Below, piece after piece: positions 1-8,840 of a stretch of 64,000 nt of DNA. Position 1 is the first letter of the stretch. The number at the start of each line of letters is the position of its first letter. Below the pieces are notes generated by a model. It made no database searches and had not been told where the DNA came from. It saw only the letters and a list, made by a program, of their open reading frames with translations. Made by a program: the position numbers and the translations under genes. Origin of the DNA: Streptomyces asiaticus (lineage in GTDB: Bacteria > Actinomycetota > Actinomycetes > Streptomycetales > Streptomycetaceae); the NCBI RefSeq assembly GCF_018138715.1, contig NZ_JAGSHX010000006.1:4526001-4590000 (forward strand). The letters run 5' to 3'.

Positions 1-96
1 TCGGGGCCGTCTGTATGGTCGCCGTCTGTGTCGGTGTCGAAGTCGTCATGAGAATGAAATTAGGCCGCGAAGCGACCCTCTGTAGGGTGCATTTCC

Positions 97-1590
97 ATGG
101 CGGATTCATGGGTCAATTCGGCGGAGATCCTCGGCAGTGACCTCCATCTGGAGCTGACCCGCGCGGGCAGCCGCAGAACCGCCCTGATGGCCGCGCTGCG
201 CGCGGCCATCCGCGACGGGCGGCTCGCCCCGGACACCCGGCTGCCGCCTTACCGTTCCCTCGCCGCCGACCTGGGCATCGCCCGGAACACGGTCGCCGAC
301 GCCTACGCCGAGCTGGTCGCCGAGGGCTGGCTCACCGCCCGCCAGGGGTCCGGGACCCGGGTGGCGCCCCGCCCCGCATCGCCCCCGCCCCGGCGGCGCG
401 CTCCCGGCCGGGAGCGCGGCGGGCGGCCGTCCGTGGCGACCGGCGGCCGCCGCGGGCCCCGGCCGGCCCCGCACCCGGTGCACAACCTGCTCCAGGGCCA
501 GCCGGACGCCGCCTCCTTCCCCCGCACCGCCTGGCTCGCCTCGGCCCGCCGCGCCCTGACCGCCGCGCCCCACGAGGCGTTCGGCCCCGGCGATCCGCGC
601 GGCCGCCCGGAGCTGCGCCGCGCCCTGGCCGACTACCTCGCCCGCGTCCGCGGCGTACGCACCGACTGCGAACGGATCGTCGTCTGCGCGGGTTTCGCGC
701 ACGCGGTGCGGCTGCTGAGCGGCACCCGGCTGCTGCGGCCCCGGATGGCCGTCGAGTCCTACGGCCTGGACTTCCACCGCTCGCTGCTGAGATCCGCCGG
801 GATCCGTACGGTCCCGCTCCCCCTGGACGCCGATGGCGCCCTTACGGAGGCACTGGCCGACCTCGACGGCGTACGGGCGGCCCTGCTCACCCCCGCCCAC
901 CAGTTCCCCACCGGCGGTCCGCTGCACCCCGAGCGGCGGGCCGCGGCCGTCGCCTGGGCGCGGGAGAGCGGCACTCTCGTGCTGGAGGACGACTACGACG
1001 GGGAATTCCGCTACGACCGCACTCCGGTGGGCGCCGTCCAGGGCCTCGACCCCGACCGGGTGCTCTACCTCGGCTCGGTCAGCAAGAGCCTCTCCCCGGC
1101 GCTGCGGCTGGGCTGGATGGTGCTGCCGGACCATCTGGTCGACGGCCTGCTGGCCGCCAAGGGGGAGCGCGAGGGATGGACCGGCGTCCTCGACCAGCTG
1201 ACCCTCGCGGACTTCATCGAATCGGGCGGGTACGACCGTCATGTGCGCCGTATGCGCCAGCAGTACCGCCGTCGGCGGGATCAGCTCGTCGCCGCCCTCG
1301 CCGAACGCGCGCCCCATATCCGCGTCTCGGGGATCGCGGCCGGTCTGCACGCGGTGCTGGAGCTGCCGCCCGGCACCGAGCGGGCCGCGCTGCGCGCCGC
1401 CGCCTGGCAGGGGCTGGCGCTCGACGGCCTCGGCGGCTACCGCCATCCGGACGCCACCACACCGCATCGCGACGGGCTCGTGGTGGGCTACGCGACCCCG
1501 CCCGAGCACGCGTTCGCGGGGGCGCTGGACGCGCTGTGCCGCGCCCTGCCGCCCGAACAGACGGCCCCTGAGGCCGGGGCGACCACCTGA
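97..1590 (+). CDS. MocR-family regulator (GntR wHTH + PLP aminotransferase-like domain)
   Basis: The 497-residue protein has an N-terminal GntR winged helix (about residues 25-95, with the recognition-helix segment LGIARNTVADAY) fused to a fold-type I aminotransferase domain (about 125-480). The PLP-binding residues are visible: the LEDDYDGEF motif near residue 298 and the Schiff-base lysine in SVSKSLSPALR (K330). MocR proteins use a PLP-amino acid adduct to sense their effector; PdxR, the best known branch, controls vitamin B6 synthesis. No pdx gene lies beside it, so the target is unknown. A TAGGGT box at 83-88 sits eight bases before the ATG, which suggests a leaderless or near-leaderless transcript; no good Shine-Dalgarno is present. 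Family assignment is secure, regulon is not. Confidence 0.9.
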   Translation: MADSWVNSAEILGSDLHLELTRAGSRRTALMAALRAAIRDGRLAPDTRLPPYRSLAADLGIARNTVADAYAELVAEGWLTARQGSGTRVAPRPASPPPRRRAPGRERGGRPSVATGGRRGPRPAPHPVHNLLQGQPDAASFPRTAWLASARRALTAAPHEAFGPGDPRGRPELRRALADYLARVRGVRTDCERIVVCAGFAHAVRLLSGTRLLRPRMAVESYGLDFHRSLLRSAGIRTVPLPLDADGALTEALADLDGVRAALLTPAHQFPTGGPLHPERRAAAVAWARESGTLVLEDDYDGEFRYDRTPVGAVQGLDPDRVLYLGSVSKSLSPALRLGWMVLPDHLVDGLLAAKGEREGWTGVLDQLTLADFIESGGYDRHVRRMRQQYRRRRDQLVAALAERAPHIRVSGIAAGLHAVLELPPGTERAALRAAAWQGLALDGLGGYRHPDATTPHRDGLVVGYATPPEHAFAGALDALCRALPPEQTAPEAGATT

Positions 1591-1630
1591 CGTTGGGCCG
1601 CCCGGACAGACTTCCCTGACGTCGGGGCGG

Positions 1631-2134
1631 TTATGACGCTCTCAGAAGCGCTCCTTCACGCCACTTGAGAATCTTGTCGAAGCTCACCACCACCCCGCCG
1701 CGGCCCGGACGGTCGCGGTAGCGGACATGGTCGGTGAGGGCCTCGATGAGAAAGAGCCCCCGTCCGTGCTCCGCCTGTGGCGGGGCCGGACTGCGCGGCT
1801 GCTGTGGTCTCGGCGCGCCCGCCGGACGCCGCTCGTTCCGAGTGCGGGCCTCGTGGCGGACGGTGCCGCGTCCGGCGAAGCCGGGACCGGAATCGGTGAC
1901 CTCGATACGGCAGGTGTCGCCGTCGATGTAGGCCGTGACTCGATAATCCCCGCCCGTGCCGTCGCAACCCCCGTGCTCCACCGCGTTCGCACACGCCTCG
2001 GAGAGGGCGACCGACAGATCGTAGGAGATCTCCGGATCCACTCCGGCCGTCTCCATGGTGCCGAGGAGCAGTCGTCGTGCGAGCGGAACGCTCGCCGCCT
2101 CGCGGGGCAAATGGAGTGACCACCAGATGCTCAT
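1631..2134 (-). CDS. RsbW-like ATP-binding anti-sigma factor / serine kinase
   Basis: A 167-residue single-domain GHKL ATPase. The N box (ALSEACANAVEHG), G1 box (DSGPGF) and G2 box (EHGRGLFLIEALTD) appear in order, as in RsbW/SpoIIAB-type kinases that phosphorylate anti-anti-sigma factors and hold sigma factors. Between G1 and G2 there is an Arg/Pro-rich insertion of roughly 30 residues (about 105-135) that is not part of the usual fold. No anti-anti-sigma or sigma gene is adjacent, so it is one of the many orphan Streptomyces kinases of this type. It ends 40 bases from the convergent MocR gene. The partner cannot be deduced from the sequence. Confidence 0.85.
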   Translation of the reverse strand: MSIWWSLHLPREAASVPLARRLLLGTMETAGVDPEISYDLSVALSEACANAVEHGGCDGTGGDYRVTAYIDGDTCRIEVTDSGPGFAGRGTVRHEARTRNERRPAGAPRPQQPRSPAPPQAEHGRGLFLIEALTDHVRYRDRPGRGGVVVSFDKILKWREGALLRAS

Positions 2135-2335
2135 GCTCCAGCCTCCCGGCCGCGGCTCGACATACCGTTACGTATTGCCTGGGTCCATGGTCCGTAAGCG
2201 TGTTATTGACGTGACTCCGCTCATTCAGCGGACGCGCTCGATGCGCGAACCGGTGTATGGGCCTGTCCCGGTGTGCGCCGGTACGCCCCACCCGCCGTAG
2301 GGAACGCGTCCACCCAGTGGGATGATGGCGCGGCC

Positions 2336-3154
2336 ATGGCTTCCCCTGTCGCCCGTGCCGGCGCCGATCTGCGAATGCTGCGGGCCGCGGTGTTCACCGC
2401 GGTCTGCGTCGTGCTGTCCGCGACGGGGCACGTGCTGGGTTCCTGCGCCACCGTGCCGCTGTGGACGCTGGGCGTGGGCTGCGCGGCGATGTTCACCGTG
2501 GCGCTGTCCCTGGCCGGGCGGGAGCGGTCGCTGCCCGGGATCGCGGCCGTGCTGGCCGTCGGGCAGCTGGCGCTGCACGCGCTCTTCGCGCTCGGGCAGG
2601 ACCGGGCCGCGGCGGCCGAGGAGGCCGCCCACCGGGCCGACGCCGCCCAGGGCCATGTGATCGGCCTGGCCGCCAGGCTGCTGTGCGCGTCGGGCCCCGG
2701 ACGGCTCGACGCCGCGACGGCCCATCGGATCGTCACCCACGCGGGCATCGACCCGTCCGCCGCGCACGGCGGCCCGCACGCCATGCCGGCGTCCACCGCC
2801 CCGGCGGGGCAGGCGGCCGGGATGGAGAGCCTGCTGCCGTCGCTGCCCATGGCCCTGGGCCATCTGCTCGCCGCGCTGGCCATCGGCTGGCTGCTGCGCC
2901 GGGGCGAGATGGCCGTATGGCGGGCGGTGCGGCTGTCGGTGGACGGGGCCCGAGGAGTCGCGGAGGCCGCGCTCGTACGGGCGCTGCGCGCCGCTCTGAG
3001 GCTCGTACGGGTGCTCCTGGCCCCTGCGCAGGCGCCTTACGGCGGGCCGTGCCGTCCGCGCACGGCCGAGCGGGACGAGTGCGGGACGACGGCCCTCGTC
3101 CTCCAGCACAGCGTGATCAGGCGGGGACCGCCGGTCTGCGACCTCGCGGCCTGA
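2336..3154 (+). CDS. Integral membrane protein with His-rich loop, first gene of the copper cluster
   Basis: I chose the ATG at 2336, which follows a GTGGGATG ribosome-site-like stretch; the open frame extends upstream to 2273. The 272-residue product has three hydrophobic segments in its first half and another (LGHLLAALAIGWLL) after residue 170, then a basic C-terminal tail. Between them, roughly residues 95-160, lies a loop rich in His with some Met, including AAHRADAAQGH, TAHRIVTHAG and SAAHGGPHAM. It is followed on the same strand by YcnI, Sco, PCuAC, CopC-CopD and DyP genes, so a role in copper handling is likely by context and by the metal-ligand-rich loop. I do not recognise a named domain. 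Confidence 0.75.
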   Translation: MASPVARAGADLRMLRAAVFTAVCVVLSATGHVLGSCATVPLWTLGVGCAAMFTVALSLAGRERSLPGIAAVLAVGQLALHALFALGQDRAAAAEEAAHRADAAQGHVIGLAARLLCASGPGRLDAATAHRIVTHAGIDPSAAHGGPHAMPASTAPAGQAAGMESLLPSLPMALGHLLAALAIGWLLRRGEMAVWRAVRLSVDGARGVAEAALVRALRAALRLVRVLLAPAQAPYGGPCRPRTAERDECGTTALVLQHSVIRRGPPVCDLAA

Positions 3155-3250
3155 CCGACGCGACGCTCCTCCAGCGGGACCGGAGGGCGGCCGTGACGTC
3201 GCCGCACGCGCGCCCACCCATCTGATCATTCCTGTTCCTGGAGTGTTGAC

Positions 3251-4000
3251 ATGAACGCCATGCGTCTCCGCCGTCTGCCGGTCCTCGGAGCCCTGACCGC
3301 GGGCGGCCTGGTGCTGCTCACCGCGGGCCCTGCCCTCGCGCACGTGAGCGTGCAGCCCGGCCAGGCCGAGAAGGGCGGCTACAGCACCATCAACTTCAAG
3401 GTGCCCAACGAGCGCGACGACGCCTCCACCGTCAAGCTCGAGGTGACCCTTCCCGCCGACCACCCGCTCGCCTCGGTGATGCCCCAGCCGGTGCCCGGCT
3501 GGGACGTCAAGGTCACCAAGTCCAAGCTCCCCAAGCCCATGGAGATGCACGGCGAGAAGATCAGCGAGGCGGTCACCAAGGTCACCTGGACCGGCGGCAA
3601 GATCGAGCCGGGGATGTTCCAGCAGTTTCCGCTCTCGGTCGGCCAGCTGCCCGACGACGCCGACCAGCTCGCCTTCAAGGCCCTCCAGACGTACGACAAC
3701 AAGGAGGTCGTGCGCTGGATCGAGGAGCCCAAGGAGGGCGCCGCCGAGCCCGAGAACCCGGCTCCGGTGCTCAAGCTGGTCGCCCCCGCCGAGGGCTCGG
3801 ACGGCGATGGCGCCGCCGCGGCGTCCGGCCAGGACAAGGACTCAAAGCAGGCCGGAGCGGAGAATTCCGCTTCCAAGGACACCTCGGACGACGAGAACGG
3901 CAGCGACACCACCGCCCGGGTGCTGGGCATCGCGGGCATCGTCATCGGCGCCGCCGGTGTCGTCTTCGGCGTGGTCGCCAGCCGCCGCCGTACCGCCTGA
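3251..4000 (+). CDS. YcnI-like (DUF1775) exported copper-binding protein
   Basis: A 249-residue protein: signal peptide (about residues 1-26, ending ALA), a YcnI domain beginning at the mature N-terminus with HVSVQPG, a low-complexity Ala/Ser/Asp-rich stalk (about 180-220) and a C-terminal transmembrane helix followed by basic residues. In B. subtilis YcnI the histidine just after the signal peptide helps bind Cu(II); the same histidine is present here after cleavage. The helix anchors the domain on the outer face of the membrane. GGAG lies seven bases before the ATG. It precedes Sco and PCuAC, the usual genomic company of YcnI in actinomycetes, so a part in copper relay outside the cell is probable. 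Confidence 0.92.
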   Translation: MNAMRLRRLPVLGALTAGGLVLLTAGPALAHVSVQPGQAEKGGYSTINFKVPNERDDASTVKLEVTLPADHPLASVMPQPVPGWDVKVTKSKLPKPMEMHGEKISEAVTKVTWTGGKIEPGMFQQFPLSVGQLPDDADQLAFKALQTYDNKEVVRWIEEPKEGAAEPENPAPVLKLVAPAEGSDGDGAAAASGQDKDSKQAGAENSASKDTSDDENGSDTTARVLGIAGIVIGAAGVVFGVVASRRRTA

Positions 4001-4144
4001 CCGCCGTCCACTCCACCGCATGCGTGTACCGCCGGTGACCACGGGTCCTGAACCGACCACGTGATCCCGGCGGGGCGGCGGGCCCTCGCGTCCGCCGCCC
4101 CCGCGCGCCACCGATCCGCCCCTCCCTCTTTGGAGAACAGCTCC

Positions 4145-4804
4145 ATGCGCACCAAAATCCTGGCCACCGCGCTCGTCGCCGCCGCCGCGCTCACCCTCAG
4201 CGCCTGCGGCGGCTCGGACGACGGGGGCAAGGGCGACAACGCCGCCGCCGAGGTCAAGGGCGGCCAGCGGTCGGGGCAGGCCATCGTCCTCGACCAGGCG
4301 AAGGCCAAGCCGGACCTCGTCCTCACCGGCACCGACGGCAAGAAGTACGACCTGCTGAAGGAGACCAAGGGCCGGCCCACCCTGCTCTTCTTCGGCTACA
4401 CCCACTGCCCGGACGTCTGCCCGCTGACCATGAGCAACGTCGGCATCGCCGTGAAGAAGCTCCCCAAGGCCGAGCGGGAGAAGCTGCGGGTCGTCTTCGT
4501 CAGCACCGACCCCGCCCGGGACACCCCCAAGCGGATCCGCTCCTGGCTGGACGCCCAGGGCGGCACCGATTTCGTCGGCCTCACCGGCGACTTCAACACC
4601 ATCGAGGCCGCCGCGCGGCCGCTGGGCATCTACATCGAGAAGCCGAAGAAGGAGAAGGACGGCAGCATCACCGTCAGCCACGGCGCCGAGGTGATCGGCT
4701 TCTCGCCCAAGGACGACAAGGGCCACTGGATCTACACGACGGAGGCCACGGCGGATCGTTACGCCAAGGACCTGCCGAAGATCGTCGAGGGGCGGAACCC
4801 GTGA
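4145..4804 (+). CDS. Sco1/SenC-type copper chaperone lipoprotein
   Basis: The ATG at 4145 begins a lipoprotein signal peptide with lipobox LSAC; the frame stays open upstream to 4061 but without a signal. The 219-residue product carries a thioredoxin-fold SCO domain with the copper-binding Cys pair in HCPDVCPL (C88, C92) and the distal His in VSHGAEV (H179). Sco proteins deliver copper to the Cu-A site of cytochrome oxidase; in Streptomyces lividans the homologue is also reported to load the radical-copper oxidase GlxA. The stop codon overlaps the GTG start of the next gene by four bases, indicating translational coupling with PCuAC. Confidence 0.93.
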   Translation: MRTKILATALVAAAALTLSACGGSDDGGKGDNAAAEVKGGQRSGQAIVLDQAKAKPDLVLTGTDGKKYDLLKETKGRPTLLFFGYTHCPDVCPLTMSNVGIAVKKLPKAEREKLRVVFVSTDPARDTPKRIRSWLDAQGGTDFVGLTGDFNTIEAAARPLGIYIEKPKKEKDGSITVSHGAEVIGFSPKDDKGHWIYTTEATADRYAKDLPKIVEGRNP

Positions 4805-5301
4805 CGGCGGCGGGCCACGGCATCCGTAAGGCGGCCGCCGTGGTCCTCACCGTCGGCCTGTCCGCCGCGCTCGCCGCCTGCGGGAGCGAGGACGGCGGCG
4901 GAGACAGCGGGGACCACGCGGGCCACAAGAGCGCCCCGAAGCTGTCCGTGAGCGGTGCCTATGTCTCGCAGCCGCCCATGGACGACATGGCGGCGGGCTA
5001 CCTGGCCGTACGGAACGCCGGTGGCGGCGCCGACGAGCTCACGTCCGTCACCACCCCGCTCGCCTCCGAGGTCACCCTGCACACCACCAAGGGCAACCGG
5101 ATGAAGCAGGTGAGCTCGCTCGATGTCCCGGCCGACGGCCGGCTCCAGCTGGCCAGCGGCGGAGATCATCTGATGCTGACAAATCTCAGCCACCGGCCGA
5201 AGGTCGGTGAGAGGGTCAGCTTCACCCTTCACTTCGCCACCTCCGACCCCATCGAGATCAAAGTCCCGGTCGAGCCGACGACGTACCGCCCCAAGGACTG
5301 A
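4801..5301 (+). CDS. PCuAC-type extracytoplasmic copper chaperone lipoprotein
   Basis: A 166-residue lipoprotein (lipobox LAAC) with the PCuAC (DUF461) domain. The Cu(I)-binding residues follow the family pattern H-x-n-M-x-21-H-x-M: H94, M101, H123 and M125. The family accepts Cu(I) and passes it on to Sco or directly to cuproenzymes; the S. lividans counterpart has been described as ECuC. The GTG start lies inside the last codons of the Sco gene (GTGA overlap) and is preceded by GAGGGG. The CopC-CopD gene starts seven bases after its stop, so all are likely on one transcript. Confidence 0.92.
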   Translation: MTAAGHGIRKAAAVVLTVGLSAALAACGSEDGGGDSGDHAGHKSAPKLSVSGAYVSQPPMDDMAAGYLAVRNAGGGADELTSVTTPLASEVTLHTTKGNRMKQVSSLDVPADGRLQLASGGDHLMLTNLSHRPKVGERVSFTLHFATSDPIEIKVPVEPTTYRPKD

Positions 5302-5307
5302 CGCCCG

Positions 5308-7473
5308 ATGCCCTCGCTGACCTCCCTGGCCCCCACCGGGCCCACCGCGACTCCCACCCGGACCACCGCGACCGCCCGGCGGCTGATGGCGATCTGCGGC
5401 ACCCTGCTCGCCGCGCTGCTGTGCGCGCTGAGCGTGGGCGCGAGCTCCGCGTCCGCGCATGCCGCGCTCACCTCGACCGACCCCGCCGACGGCTCGGTGG
5501 TGAAGACCGCCCCCAGGGAGGTCACGCTGAACTTCTCGGAGGGCGTGCTGCTCTCCGGCGACTCGGTGCGCGTGCTCGACCCCAAGGGCAAGCGCGTGGA
5601 CACCGGGAAGACCGCCCATGTCGACGGCAAGTCGTCGACCGCCGCCGCCGGGCTGCACTCCGGACTGCCGGACGGCACCTACACGGTGGCGTGGAAGGCG
5701 GTCTCCGAGGACAGCCACCCGGTGAGCGGCGCGTTCACCTTCTCCATCGGCGCCCCGTCCAAGACCAAGGCGAAGGTGCCCACGGGCGAGGCGTCCGACT
5801 CCACCGTCAGCACGCTCTACGGGATCGGCCGGTACGCCGCCTACGGCGGTTTCGCGGCGCTCGTGGGCGGCTGTGTGTTCGCCGGGCTCTGCCGGTCCTC
5901 GCGCCCGGTGCGGAAGATCGCCGTGGGCGGCTGGGTGACGGTCTTCACGGCCAGCCTGCTGCTGTTGCTGCTGCGCGGGCCGTACACCGACGGCGAGGGG
6001 ATCGGCGGGATCCTCGACCTCGGCAGGCTGGGCGATGTGCTGTCCACCAAGCCGGGCGCGGCGCTGCTGTCCCGGCTGCTGCTGCTCGGCGCGGCGGCGG
6101 TCTTCCTGGCCGTCCTCTTCGGCTCGTACACCCGGCGCACCGGGGAGGGGGAGGCGGACGCGCGGCGCCGCCAGGACCTCGCCTTCGGGCTCGGCTTCGG
6201 CGGCACGGTGATGGCCATGGGCCTCGCCGCGACCTGGGCGATGGCCGAGCACGCCTCGGTGGGCCTGCAACGGCAGCTGGCCATGCCGGTGGACGTGATC
6301 CATCTGATCGCGGTCGGGGTCTGGCTGGGCGGTCTGGCCTCGCTCGCGGTGACGCTCCGGGCGGGCGAGCCGATCGAGCGGGCGGCCGTGCGCCGCTTCT
6401 CGCGGCTGGCCTTCGGCTCGGTCGTCGCCCTGGTGGTCACCGGGTTGTACCAGTCGTGGCGGCAGGTGGGCTCCTGGGGCGCGCTGACCGACACCGAGTA
6501 CGGGCGATGGCTGCTGGTCAAGGTGGGTCTGGTGGCGGTGCTCGTGGGCATCGCCGCCGTCTCGCGCCGCTGGACCGGGCGCCTTACGGATGCCACGGAG
6601 GCGGCCGGGGCGGACGCGGACGCGGAGACCGAGGCGGGGAGCGGCGCCAAGGCGGGAAGCGGCGCCGAGGCCGATGTCGCGGCCGCAGCCACGGCCGACG
6701 GGACCAAGGCCGGGACCAAGGCCGGGACCAAGGCCGGGACCAAGGCGGCGGTGCAGGCCGCGCGGCCGGTCCGCACCGGTGCGGCCGACGCGGCCGTCGG
6801 CACCCGTGCCGACACGCCCGCCGACGCCGGAACCGAGTCCGGTGACGGGCGACCCGGCGGCGACTCCGGTACCGGCGCCGCCGACGGCGATCCCGTACGC
6901 ACCGCCCAGCTCGCCCGTCAGCGGGCCGCCGAGGACAAGACCGCCACACTGCGGGAGCGCGACGCCGACCGCGAGCGCAGCGGGCTGCGCCGGTCGGTGC
7001 TCGCCGAAACGATCGTGGCCGTCGTGCTGCTCGCCGTGGCCACCGTGCTCAGCGGCACCCAGCCCGGCCGGGCCGAAACCGAGCAGGCCGGCGCCCGGGC
7101 CACGAAACCCGTCGACCAGCTGAACGTCGACCCGGTGAGCGTGCTGATCCCCTACAACACGGGCCCCAAGAGCGGCCGTGGCAAGGCCGTGGTGATGATC
7201 GAACCCGCCCTGCCGGGTGACAACGCGCTGCACGTCTTCACCACCGACCTGGCGGACCGTCCCGTGGACGTGCCCGAGGTCAAGCTGTCGCTGACGCTCA
7301 AGGGCAAGGGGATCGGGCCGCTGCGCATCCCGCTCGAGCGCCTCTCGACCGGTCACTGGAGCGCCAAGACCGTCCAGCTCCCCATGGCGGGCACCTGGCA
7401 GCTCTCCCTTACCGTACGAACCTCCGACATCGACCAGGTGACGGAGACCAGGAACGTGAAAGTCGCTCAATGA
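5308..7473 (+). CDS. CopC-CopD fusion, copper resistance/uptake membrane protein
   Basis: The 721-residue protein consists of a signal peptide, a CopC beta-sandwich (about residues 50-150, starting AHAALTSTDPADG and ending with EDSHPVSGAF, providing two His ligands), then a CopD multi-helix membrane domain (about 175-430), a low-complexity Ala/Gly/Asp/Thr-rich cytoplasmic-type segment (about 430-545), one more transmembrane helix and a C-terminal exported domain (about 605-721). CopC binds copper at the outer face and CopD is thought to move it across the membrane. The low-complexity segment contains four perfect 12-bp DNA repeats. An in-frame ATG at 5386 would give a shorter signal peptide. 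The stop overlaps the next start (ATGA). Confidence 0.9.
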   Translation: MPSLTSLAPTGPTATPTRTTATARRLMAICGTLLAALLCALSVGASSASAHAALTSTDPADGSVVKTAPREVTLNFSEGVLLSGDSVRVLDPKGKRVDTGKTAHVDGKSSTAAAGLHSGLPDGTYTVAWKAVSEDSHPVSGAFTFSIGAPSKTKAKVPTGEASDSTVSTLYGIGRYAAYGGFAALVGGCVFAGLCRSSRPVRKIAVGGWVTVFTASLLLLLLRGPYTDGEGIGGILDLGRLGDVLSTKPGAALLSRLLLLGAAAVFLAVLFGSYTRRTGEGEADARRRQDLAFGLGFGGTVMAMGLAATWAMAEHASVGLQRQLAMPVDVIHLIAVGVWLGGLASLAVTLRAGEPIERAAVRRFSRLAFGSVVALVVTGLYQSWRQVGSWGALTDTEYGRWLLVKVGLVAVLVGIAAVSRRWTGRLTDATEAAGADADAETEAGSGAKAGSGAEADVAAAATADGTKAGTKAGTKAGTKAAVQAARPVRTGAADAAVGTRADTPADAGTESGDGRPGGDSGTGAADGDPVRTAQLARQRAAEDKTATLRERDADRERSGLRRSVLAETIVAVVLLAVATVLSGTQPGRAETEQAGARATKPVDQLNVDPVSVLIPYNTGPKSGRGKAVVMIEPALPGDNALHVFTTDLADRPVDVPEVKLSLTLKGKGIGPLRIPLERLSTGHWSAKTVQLPMAGTWQLSLTVRTSDIDQVTETRNVKVAQ
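6700..6747 (+). repeat. Four 12-bp tandem repeats inside copCD
   Basis: The unit GGGACCAAGGCC occurs four times head to tail (the last copy with one change at its end). It stays in frame and adds Gly-Thr-Lys-Ala repeats to the low-complexity segment between CopD helices. Copy number could vary by slippage without breaking the frame. Confidence 0.9.
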
Positions 7474-8711
7474 CCACAGAGCAAGCACCCTCGTCCGGCA
7501 TCTCCCGGCGGCGTCTGCTGGGCTCGGCGGGCGCCGCCGGAGCGGCCGGACTGGTCGCCGGCGGAGCCGCCGGAGCCTACGCGTCCGAGGCGACGCGGGA
7601 GGCACCCGCACCCCTCAGCTCGCTGGGCGCGACCGCCGTGCCCTTCCACGGCAGGCGCCAGGCGGGCATCACCACCCCCCTCCAGGCCCACGGCCATCTC
7701 CTCGCCTTCGACCTGGCGCCCGGTGCGAACCGTAAGGCGGCCGCCGCACTGCTGCGCCGCTGGTCGCGGACGGCGAAGGAGCTGATGGCGGGCGAGGCCC
7801 CACCGGACGACACGGGGATCGCGCTCGACGCCGGTCCCTCGTCCCTTACGGTCACCTTCGGCTTCGGCCGGACCTTCTTCGGAAAGGCGGGAGTCGAGGA
7901 CCAGCTGCCCGAGGCACTCGCCCCGCTTCCCGACTTCGTCTCCGACGCGCTCGACCCCAAGCGCAGCAACGGCGATCTGTGGATCCAGATCGCCGCCAAT
8001 GACGCGCTGGTCGCCTTCCACGCGCTGCGCGCCCTACAGCGCGAGGCCGCCGACACGGCCCGGCTGCGCTGGCAGATGAGCGGCTTCAACCGGTCCCCCG
8101 GCGCCACCGGCCACCCCATGACCACCCGCAACCTCATGGGCCAGATCGACGGCACCAACAACCCCAAGCCGACCGACGACGACTTCGAGCGGCGGATCTT
8201 CGTACCGGAGAGGGGCGAGCCCGCGTGGATGGCGGGCGGTTCCTACGCGGTCGTCCGGCGCGTCCGGATGCTGCTGGACTCCTGGGACCACCTCTCCCTG
8301 GAGCGGCAGGAGAAGGTGGTCGGCCGCCGCAAGTCCGACGGCGCCCCGCTGTCCGGCGGCACCGAGACCACCCCGGTTCAGCTCGACAAGGTCGACGAGA
8401 ACGGTGCGCTGGCCATCGCGGGCGCCGCCCACGTACGGGTCGCGGCGCCCGCGTCCAACCAGGGCGCTGCGATGCTGCGCAGGCCCTTCTCGTACCACGA
8501 CGGCTTCCGCGACGACGGGGCGCCGGACGCCGGGCTGCTTTTCATCGCCTGGCAGGCGGATCCGATGAAGGGGTTCGTGCCGGTGCAGCGGAAGCTGGAC
8601 CTGGGCGACGATCTGTCGCGGTTCCTGCGGCACGAGGCCAGTGCGCTGTTCGCGGTGCCTCCGGGCTGCGCCCCGGGGGAGTACGTGGGTCAGGCACTCT
8701 TGGAGGCATAG
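7470..8711 (+). CDS. dtpA: Tat-exported DyP-type haem peroxidase (DtpA-like)
   Basis: The 413-residue protein starts with a twin-arginine signal (SRRRLLGSAGAAGAAG) and an Ala cleavage region near residue 30. It is a complete DyP peroxidase: the catalytic Asp lies in the GQIDGTNN motif (D227), the proximal haem His is in AAHVRVAAP (H321), and the distal Arg region and FIAWQADPMKGF segment follow. DyP enzymes use H2O2 to oxidise dyes, phenols or metals; in S. lividans DtpA is encoded with the copper chaperones and is linked to maturation of GlxA. The start overlaps the CopC-CopD stop by four bases, so it is the last gene of the copper operon. Confidence 0.93.
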   Translation: MTTEQAPSSGISRRRLLGSAGAAGAAGLVAGGAAGAYASEATREAPAPLSSLGATAVPFHGRRQAGITTPLQAHGHLLAFDLAPGANRKAAAALLRRWSRTAKELMAGEAPPDDTGIALDAGPSSLTVTFGFGRTFFGKAGVEDQLPEALAPLPDFVSDALDPKRSNGDLWIQIAANDALVAFHALRALQREAADTARLRWQMSGFNRSPGATGHPMTTRNLMGQIDGTNNPKPTDDDFERRIFVPERGEPAWMAGGSYAVVRRVRMLLDSWDHLSLERQEKVVGRRKSDGAPLSGGTETTPVQLDKVDENGALAIAGAAHVRVAAPASNQGAAMLRRPFSYHDGFRDDGAPDAGLLFIAWQADPMKGFVPVQRKLDLGDDLSRFLRHEASALFAVPPGCAPGEYVGQALLEA

Positions 8712-8840
8712 GAAAGGGGACGAGCCGCCCCGGGACATCGCGTCCAAGGGGCGTCCATACGCGTGTCCACCATGCGGGTCGGCGGCCCGTGCCGACGCGG
8801 GTATCGTGGCGGTCTCGTCTGATCACAGGGAGCGACCGTG

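Noticed and set aside
4759..7611. Minus-strand open frame of 950 codons over the Sco/PCuAC/CopC-CopD genes
   Set aside because: Antisense shadow; the plus-strand genes have signal peptides and copper motifs.
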